A DNA stretch of 49,116 nucleotides from an uncultured beta proteobacterium. GTDB lineage: Bacteria > Pseudomonadota > Gammaproteobacteria > Burkholderiales > Burkholderiaceae_C. The stretch is taken from assembly GCA_903905735.1 (NCBI GenBank), contig CAIVHU010000353.1:1-49116 (forward strand), given 5' to 3'. The position numbers and the translations under genes are program-made. The notes beneath the pieces were generated by a model that saw only the letters and a program-made list of their open reading frames with translations, did not search any database and had not been told where the DNA came from. Numbering within the stretch: position 1 is the first letter of the stretch; every line of letters starts with the position of its first letter. Positions 44,391-49,116 of the stretch are shown one piece after another.

Positions 44391-44960
44391 TTGAAAAAGT
44401 ACATCTTCACGCTCTTGTTGCTGGGCGGCTTTCTGGGTCAGGCATACGCGGGTGACAGCTACACCATCGATCCCACCAACTCTCAGGCTTACTTCGACAT
44501 CGCCCGGGTGGGTTTTTCATCTCAAAGAGGTCGCTTCAACAAGACCCGTGGCAAGGTTCAACTGGACTTCCCTGCAAAAGCTGGCAGTGTCGCGTTCACG
44601 ATCGATACTGGATCGATCGATATGGGCTCTAAAGCCTGGACTGCGCATCTGTCTGATGAGGGTCTTTTTAATGTCAAGAAGTTTCCTACTATGGATTTCA
44701 AATCAGACAGGTTGATCTTCGTGAATCAGAAGGTGGTTGCCGCCGATGGCCAGTTCACGATGCTCGGCGTGACCAAGCCACTCACCGTGACAGTGAACAA
44801 CTTTCAGTGTGGCATCAGCCCCATTGACAAAAAGCAGGTTTGCTCAGGCGACATCACTGCCATGCTGAAGCGCTCAGATTTTGGCCTGACCAAATACATC
44901 CCGGCGGTCAGTGACGAGGTCTCGGTGAATATCTCTGTGGATGCCTACAAGGATCGGTAG
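44391..44960 (+). CDS. YceI-family periplasmic lipid/quinone-binding protein
   Basis: 189 residues. Start is TTG at 44391, supported by AAGGAG 6 bp upstream. Signal peptide ~1-21 (YIFTLLLLGGFLGQAYA, then GDSYTID). YceI lipocalin-like core: YTIDPTNSQAYFDIARVGFS, VAFTIDTGSIDMGSKAWTAHL, FDF-like PTMDFKSDRL and MLGVTKPLTVTVNNFQCG. The family binds polyisoprenoid or quinone-like molecules in the periplasm. A pair of cysteines (CGISPIDKKQVC) could form a disulfide. Positioned after two cytochrome genes, it may serve quinone or electron handling in the same pathway (inference). Confidence 0.9.
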   Translation: MKKYIFTLLLLGGFLGQAYAGDSYTIDPTNSQAYFDIARVGFSSQRGRFNKTRGKVQLDFPAKAGSVAFTIDTGSIDMGSKAWTAHLSDEGLFNVKKFPTMDFKSDRLIFVNQKVVAADGQFTMLGVTKPLTVTVNNFQCGISPIDKKQVCSGDITAMLKRSDFGLTKYIPAVSDEVSVNISVDAYKDR

Positions 44961-44980
44961 GCGAGTTTTCCAGTGTTGCC

Positions 44981-45297
44981 ATGGCGGCAGCTCCACTGCT
45001 GGTCGAAACCGATGCAAAGCCAAAGTGTTGGGCGATGTGGACGACTCGGCCAAGGCCGACAAAACCAAGTGTGCCAAGCACCTGTCCACGCAAATGTGCA
45101 GCAACTGCGTGCTCTGGCAAGGCAAGCCTGGCGATGCGACCGGTCCCTGCCCGCTGTATGTCGGTAGTCACACCGCCGCCAAAGGCTGGTGCAGCGCCTA
45201 CGCCCAAAAGGCCGGACCCCGGCGTTCAGCCCAGGCGCACCGGCACAAAGATCTTGCTGCCGTCTCGCTCAATCAGCAAGGCCACCGACTTGTCTGA
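44981..45297 (+). pseudogene. High-potential iron-sulfur protein (HiPIP), frameshifted remnant
   Basis: HiPIPs are small periplasmic [4Fe-4S] electron carriers. The reading AAPLLVETDA in one frame continues as KVLGDVDDSAKADKT in the next: one A is missing from an A-run at 45016-45018. The cluster ligands are intact: MCSNCVLWQG (C-x2-C), GPCPLYVG and KGWCSAYAQK (13-residue spacings). Upstream only VAMA|AAPL-like residues of a signal peptide remain before the yceI stop, so the Tat signal is gone. Downstream the frame runs past the expected end (YAQKAG, ~45216) into the antisense of degP, so the native stop is also lost. An intact-frame ORF (44941-45297) exists but has no export signal. If the A-run error is a sequencing artefact the signal is still missing. 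Confidence 0.72.
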
Positions 45298-46734
45298 CTT
45301 GGCCACCAGCGCACGCACCTGGTCCAGGCTCTGAACTGGCGAGCCGTTGACGGCCAGCAACACATCGCCAGGCTGCACCCCAGCCAGGGCCGCAGCACCT
45401 GCGCTGTCTTCGATCATCAAGCCCGAGTCAATGCCCGAGTCGCGCTTCTCCTGCGGCTGCAAAGGGCGCAGTGCCAGACCCAGGTGGCCCTTGGCATCCG
45501 CGCCCGATGTCGAGGCCGTCTTTTCACTGTGATCGCTGGCATCACCCAGACGCGCGGTAAAACTCTGGCGCTGGCCGTTGCGCCAGACTTCGAGACTCAC
45601 CTTTTCGCCAGGTGCCGACTCACCAATCAAAGAAGGCAAATCACTGGAGTCCACGATCGTCTGCCCATTGACCTTCAGGATCACATCACCACTCTTGAGC
45701 CCGGCCTTGTCAGCCGGGCCACCCGCATCCACGCTAGACACCAACGCACCTTCGGGGTGATCCAGGTGGAAAGAGTCGGCCAATGTCTGATTCACCTCCT
45801 GAATGGCCACGCCCAGGCGGGCATGGGTGGCATGACCGGTCGCTACGATCTGGTCCTTCACCTTGTTGGCCAACTCAATGGGAATGGCGAACGACAAACC
45901 CTGATAGCCACCCGACTGGCTGTAGATCTGCGAATTGATGCCCACCACCTCACCCCGCGTATTGAACAGCGGCCCGCCCGAGTTGCCCGGGTTCACGGCC
46001 ACGTCGGTCTGGATAAAGGGCACAAAACCATCGTCGGGCAAAGAGCGGCCTTTGGCACTGACCACGCCAGCCGTCACGCTGTTCTCAAAACCAAACGGTG
46101 AGCCAATGGCCAGCACCCATTCGCCCACTTTCAGGTCACTGGCGTGACCCAGCGGCACCGTGGGCAGGTTTTTGGCATCAATCTTGATCACCGCCACATC
46201 GGTCTTGGGGTCTGAGCCCAGCACTTTGGCGGTGAATTCACGCCGGTCGGTGAGTTTGACAATCACCTCGGTGGCATCGCGCACCACGTGGGCGTTGGTC
46301 ATGATGATGCCGTCAGGGCTGACGATGAAGCCCGAGCCTTCACCACGTGTGGGCGAAGGTGACGCATTCGGCCCCATGCCACCCTGACCCTGAAAGCGCC
46401 GGAAGAATTCGAAAAACGGGTCGTTGGGGTCCATGCCCGGAAAACCATGTTGGCGCGACGCAACCGCACCACCGTCGCTGGAGACCTTTTTCAGCGAGGT
46501 CACGGTGATATTGACCACCGCCGCACCGTGTTCCTGGGCAATTTGTGAAAAGTCCGGCAGGCTCATGACAGGGGCGGGCGTGCTGGCGCTGGCCACCGCA
46601 GCGGGCACAGCAGAGGCCAGCGCAGTGGCTTGAGCATGCGTCATGGTGACAGCGGCCACACCACCGCCACCCAAAACACTCCCGGCCAACAGGGTCAACA
46701 CCAGGCGGCTGGCGGTGAATGGTTGCTTCGTCAT
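45226..46734 (-). CDS. degP: DegP/HtrA-family periplasmic serine protease
   Basis: A 502-residue protease-chaperone that removes misfolded envelope proteins. Signal anchor ~1-35. Catalytic triad: His in IIMTNAHVVRDATEV (~147), Asp in PKTDVAVIKID (~177), Ser in VNPGNSGGPLFNTRG (~252). Two PDZ domains (RLGVAIQEVNQTLADSF to LEVWRNG, and HLGLALRPLQ to the end). The Gly/Phe loop GQGGMGPNASPSPTRG is a typical MucD/DegQ linker. It lies downstream of the response regulator and kinase on the same strand, but its own upstream region carries four CTTAA-type boxes. Confidence 0.94.
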   Translation of the reverse strand: MTKQPFTASRLVLTLLAGSVLGGGGVAAVTMTHAQATALASAVPAAVASASTPAPVMSLPDFSQIAQEHGAAVVNITVTSLKKVSSDGGAVASRQHGFPGMDPNDPFFEFFRRFQGQGGMGPNASPSPTRGEGSGFIVSPDGIIMTNAHVVRDATEVIVKLTDRREFTAKVLGSDPKTDVAVIKIDAKNLPTVPLGHASDLKVGEWVLAIGSPFGFENSVTAGVVSAKGRSLPDDGFVPFIQTDVAVNPGNSGGPLFNTRGEVVGINSQIYSQSGGYQGLSFAIPIELANKVKDQIVATGHATHARLGVAIQEVNQTLADSFHLDHPEGALVSSVDAGGPADKAGLKSGDVILKVNGQTIVDSSDLPSLIGESAPGEKVSLEVWRNGQRQSFTARLGDASDHSEKTASTSGADAKGHLGLALRPLQPQEKRDSGIDSGLMIEDSAGAAALAGVQPGDVLLAVNGSPVQSLDQVRALVAKSDKSVALLIERDGSKIFVPVRLG

Positions 46735-46785
46735 GGGGACACTCCTTCAAGCAGATTGAACATGCCTGAAGTGTGAGAGCGTCGT

Positions 46786-46822
46786 CTTAGCAGCGACTTA
46801 AAAAGACTTAAAGCTACCTTAA
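46786..46822 (-). promoter_or_regulatory. Four CTTAA-type response-regulator boxes ahead of degP
   Basis: CTTAG (46786), CTTAA (46797), CTTAA (46807) and CTTAA (46818) are spaced 11, 10 and 11 bp, the layout of PmrA/QseB-type sites. They lie 52-88 bp upstream of the degP ATG and overlap the kinase stop. The same word pair CTTAG-N6-CTTAA occurs upstream of the regulator gene itself (48894-48909). Confidence 0.65.
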
Positions 46823-48165
46823 ACCGTTGATGCAGGTGGTACCGGGAACTCCACAATCAATAGCAGTCCTCCCAGTGATGGCGAGGGCTCCAGCCTGATT
46901 TGAGCATGATGAAGGTCGGCAATGGTCTTCACGATGGCCAGGCCCAGTCCACTGCCACCCACATCGGAGCCCGCCACACGGTAAAAGCGGTCCAGCACGC
47001 GACTGCGGTCTTCGGGCGCAATGCCTGGGCCACTGTCTTCCACACTGAGCACGACTTGCCCCTGCTGCGCACGCACTGTCACCCGCACCGTACCACCCGC
47101 CGGGGTATATTTGATGGCGTTGTCCAGCAGGTTGCGCACCAGAACGCGCAGAGCCTCCGGCTGGCTAAGCATCTGACAGCTGGCCAGATCGGTGGCCAGC
47201 AAATTCAGGTGCTTGGCCTCGGCAGCCAATGCCTGCTCTGCCACCACCCGCTGCACCATGTCAGCCAGATCCACTTGCACCGGGGCTGCCGCCGTTTCGC
47301 CCCCGGCTTGCTGGCGCGCCAGCACCAGCAACTGCTCAATCAGGCGGCTGGCGCGGTCGATACCCGCATTCAGGCGGCTGATGGCTAACTCCCGACCCGC
47401 CTCATCCGAGGCACGTCGCAGGGTCTGCACCTGCAGTTTGAGAGCGGCCAAGGGTGTGCGCAGCTCGTGCGCTGCATCGACCACAAAGTTTTTTTGTGCG
47501 TCAAACGCCTGTGACACACGGCCAAACAGCAGGTTGAGTTCATGCACCAGCGGGCGAATCTCGTCGGGCAGATGGTCCTCGGCCAGTTCTCCGAGCTCGT
47601 CAGCCTGGCGTGCTGCCACCTGCCGCCGCACGCGGCGCACCGGGGCCAGCGACGAACTCACCACCCACCAGACCAGCATCATCAGCATCGGCACCCAGGC
47701 CAACGTGGGCAGCACCGTGCGCAGCGCCAGTCTGGCAGCCATGGATTGGCGCACCCGCTCGTCCTGCGCCACCTGGATCACTTGCGAGCCGGTATCAAAC
47801 GAAAACAGCCGGTAGGTGGTGCCGCGTGCCTTGATGCTGGAAAAACCCAGCACTGCTCGCTGAGGCAGTTCGGCGCGCGCAGTGGATCGAAACAGGCGCA
47901 AGCCGTTGGCCGTCCAGACCTGCACGACAAAGTCCACCTGCTCGTCAGCATCACCCGCGCCGCCTTGGGCCAATTGCCCGCCGATCGGGAAGCCCGGACT
48001 CAGCGACAGCGCCATCTGGCGCATCTGCAGGTCAAACAATTCATCGGCCTCTGCCAACGCCGCACGATAGGCCATGGTCGCCTGCGTGAGCGAGATCAGC
48101 AGCACCGCAGCCAGCAAAAACCATAGCAAACGAGCCCGCAGAGAATGGGCTGCAGGCCATTTCAT
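46819..48165 (-). CDS. QseC/PmrB-like sensor histidine kinase
   Basis: 448 residues. Two membrane helices (~12-30 and ~152-172) flank a periplasmic domain of ~120 residues. HAMP, then phospho-acceptor VDAAHELRTPLAALKLQVQTL (~242). N-box NLLDNAIKYTPAGG, G1 VEDSGPGIAPED, G2 GGSGLGLAIVKTIADLHHA. ATG overlaps the regulator's stop by 4 bp. Its partner regulator and the CTTAA boxes fit the QseBC/PmrAB group, which senses envelope or metal conditions. An antisense copy of the dispersed repeat lies across its last codons (46860-46889), with a weaker one at its N-terminus (48124-48163). Confidence 0.9.
   Translation of the reverse strand: MKWPAAHSLRARLLWFLLAAVLLISLTQATMAYRAALAEADELFDLQMRQMALSLSPGFPIGGQLAQGGAGDADEQVDFVVQVWTANGLRLFRSTARAELPQRAVLGFSSIKARGTTYRLFSFDTGSQVIQVAQDERVRQSMAARLALRTVLPTLAWVPMLMMLVWWVVSSSLAPVRRVRRQVAARQADELGELAEDHLPDEIRPLVHELNLLFGRVSQAFDAQKNFVVDAAHELRTPLAALKLQVQTLRRASDEAGRELAISRLNAGIDRASRLIEQLLVLARQQAGGETAAAPVQVDLADMVQRVVAEQALAAEAKHLNLLATDLASCQMLSQPEALRVLVRNLLDNAIKYTPAGGTVRVTVRAQQGQVVLSVEDSGPGIAPEDRSRVLDRFYRVAGSDVGGSGLGLAIVKTIADLHHAQIRLEPSPSLGGLLLIVEFPVPPASTV
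46850..46905 (+). repeat. Dispersed ATAGC/AGGGCT element, copy L (antisense in kinase gene)
   Basis: ATAGC at 46860 and AGGGCT at 46884 are 24 nt apart, followed by CCAGCCTGATTTGAG, matching the right-hand consensus. It runs antisense to the kinase gene near its 3' end. A second, imperfect antisense match (ATAGC at 48124, then TGGGCTGCAGGCCATTTC 22 nt on) covers the kinase start. Confidence 0.5.
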
Positions 48166-48827
48166 GGCTTGACGCGAGGAATCATGTAACCGACGCCACG
48201 CACGTTCTGGATCAGGTCAGAGCCCAGCTTTTTGCGCAGACCGTGGATGTACACCTCCACCGCATTGCTGCTGACCTCGTCGCGCCAGCTGTAGAGCTTG
48301 TCTTCGAGCTGCTTGCGCGACAGCACCAGGCCCGGGCGCGCCAGCAACAGCTCCAGCACCGACCATTCACGCGCCGACAAGGTCACCGGTTGGCCTTGCG
48401 CAAGCACCTCTCGGGTGACAGGGTCGATGCTGACACCCATGTGCTCGTACACCGGCTCGGCGCGCCCGGAGGCCCGGCGCAGCAGCGCGCGGATGCGTGC
48501 CAGCAGCTCGTCAAACTCGTAGGGTTTGATGATGTAGTCGTCGGCCCCGCAGTCCAGCCCCTGCACCCGCTGGGCCAGCGCGTCACGAGCGGTGGCAATC
48601 AACACCGGCACACGGTTCTTGCGGGCGCGCAGGCGCTGAAGCACGTCCAGGCCGTCGCATTTGGGCAAACCAAGATCCAGCAGCACCAAGTCGTAATCCT
48701 GATCATGCAAGACCTGATCGGCCAGTTGGCCGTCTTTGACCCAATCGACGGCATAACCTTCGCCGCGCAGCAGGTCCAAAACGGCTTCGCCAATCATCAC
48801 ATCGTCTTCCACCAACAATAGTCGCAT
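48162..48827 (-). CDS. QseB/PmrA-like OmpR-family response regulator
   Basis: 221 residues from MRLLLVEDDVMIGEAVLDLL (48827); an in-frame extension of 10 codons upstream is unlikely. Phospho-Asp lies in LVLLDLGLPKCDGLDVL (~51), Thr in LIATARDAL, and Lys in YIIKPYEFDELLARI. Winged helix: LSAREWSVLELLLARPG and SNAVEVYIHGLRKKLG, with the NVRGVGYMIP ending, as in QseB/PmrA/TctD. First gene of the regulator-kinase(-degP) cluster. A CTTAG-N6-CTTAA site 66-82 bp upstream suggests autoregulation. Confidence 0.92.
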   Translation of the reverse strand: MRLLLVEDDVMIGEAVLDLLRGEGYAVDWVKDGQLADQVLHDQDYDLVLLDLGLPKCDGLDVLQRLRARKNRVPVLIATARDALAQRVQGLDCGADDYIIKPYEFDELLARIRALLRRASGRAEPVYEHMGVSIDPVTREVLAQGQPVTLSAREWSVLELLLARPGLVLSRKQLEDKLYSWRDEVSSNAVEVYIHGLRKKLGSDLIQNVRGVGYMIPRVKP

Positions 48828-48893
48828 GAGTTTTTCCAGAGCTAAAAGTGCCGCCAAACAACCACCGCACCACCGACATCCTGCCAGCGCCGG

Positions 48894-48909
48894 CTTAGAC
48901 CTGGCTTAA
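48894..48909 (-). promoter_or_regulatory. CTTAG-N6-CTTAA box upstream of the regulator gene
   Basis: CTTAG (48894-48898) and CTTAA (48905-48909) with 11 bp period, identical in form to the first two boxes ahead of degP. Suggests that one regulator controls both its own operon and degP. Confidence 0.55.
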
Positions 48910-48990
48910 AGGCTATCAGGAAGCCAACCCGTTGGCCAGCACAAGCCACACGGCCAACGATTTATCTGATGATTTATGGCTCTGTTCGCG

Positions 48991-49116
48991 TTATGTATTG
49001 ATGAGCTGCCTGCCCAGCCCTGAAATGACGAAATGCTCTGGCTTTAGGTCGCCCTTGTACCACTCTGATATACGCATCCAGGCTAGGTAATTGGGCATGT
49101 ACTTGGTGGCTACGCC
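48991..49116 (-). mobile_element. Transposase C-terminal fragment (cut by window edge)
   Basis: The minus strand reads as 41 codons without a stop from the window edge: GVATKYMPNYLAWMRISEWY, followed by EHFVISGLGRQLINT and TAA at 48991-48993. The TKYMPNYLAWMR pattern is like the C-terminal end of DDE transposases such as the IS1595/ISXO2 type, but I am not certain of the family. The downstream side (48910-48990) should hold the element's terminal inverted repeat; GGCTCTGTTCGCG at 48978-48990 is a candidate. Only the end of the element is in the window. Confidence 0.6.

Noticed and set aside
48124-48163. Possible thirteenth repeat copy at the kinase start
   Set aside because: The right half (GGGCTGCAGGCCATTT) matches well, but box spacing is 22 nt instead of 24; kept only as a note under copy L.

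Overview
The window reads as chromosomal DNA of a Betaproteobacterium of order Burkholderiales, most likely family Comamonadaceae (Rhodoferax/Polaromonas-like). I infer this from protein style and from an S-adenosylhomocysteine riboswitch ahead of a split metH, a sigma-54/NtrC-type glnK-amtB unit, an lplT/alr pair, and a short dispersed repeat present in at least 12 copies. No rRNA, tRNA, CRISPR array or complete mobile element was seen.

Layout. 1-7.4 kb: end of D-lactate dehydrogenase, ppsA, an FmdB zinc ribbon, a Gfo/Idh oxidoreductase, then the SAH riboswitch and metH (cobalamin part only). 7.5-11.6 kb: a ynjBCD-ynjF operon (ABC importer plus CDP-alcohol phosphatidyltransferase). 11.6-13.2 kb: a decayed comM. 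13.2-15.5 kb: glnK-amtB behind an NtrC box and sigma-54 promoter, closed by a terminator. 15.6-17.4 kb: an SMP-30 lactonase and a Ser/Thr-rich unknown protein. 17.5-22.5 kb: a TctD/TctE-like two-component system divergent from a NitT/TauT-type ABC importer. 22.7-25.1 kb: glcE-glcF without glcD. 25.2-28.6 kb: a double PRC-barrel protein divergent from a P3A proton ATPase. 28.7-32.5 kb: three small exported proteins divergent from an OmpR/EnvZ-like pair. 32.6-38.1 kb: aroG, glutathione peroxidase, lplT, alr, and a degenerate HD-GYP-like protein coupled to alr. 38.2-41.8 kb: a PIN toxin/antitoxin pair whose likely operator lies in the 3' end of a cation ATPase gene. 42.1-45.3 kb: a possible electron-transfer locus (cytochrome-porin fusion resembling Cyc2, diheme lipoprotein cytochrome c, YceI, and a broken HiPIP gene). 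45.2-48.8 kb: DegP and a response regulator/kinase pair sharing CTTAA-type boxes. The right edge cuts into a probable transposase.

The two most interesting signals: (1) a dispersed element of about 60 bp with boxes ATAGC and AGGGCT exactly 24 nt apart. Twelve copies were found. Six lie in the sense direction inside genes (two in metH; one each in ynjC, comM, glcE, alr), always in the same codon phase. Five are intergenic, two of those directly before start codons. One is antisense in a kinase gene. (2) The Cyc2-like locus at 42-45 kb, which suggests extracellular electron uptake such as Fe(II) oxidation, with a HiPIP gene that has lost its signal peptide and carries a one-base frameshift. All function calls rest on reading the sequence and on family knowledge; no database search was run.
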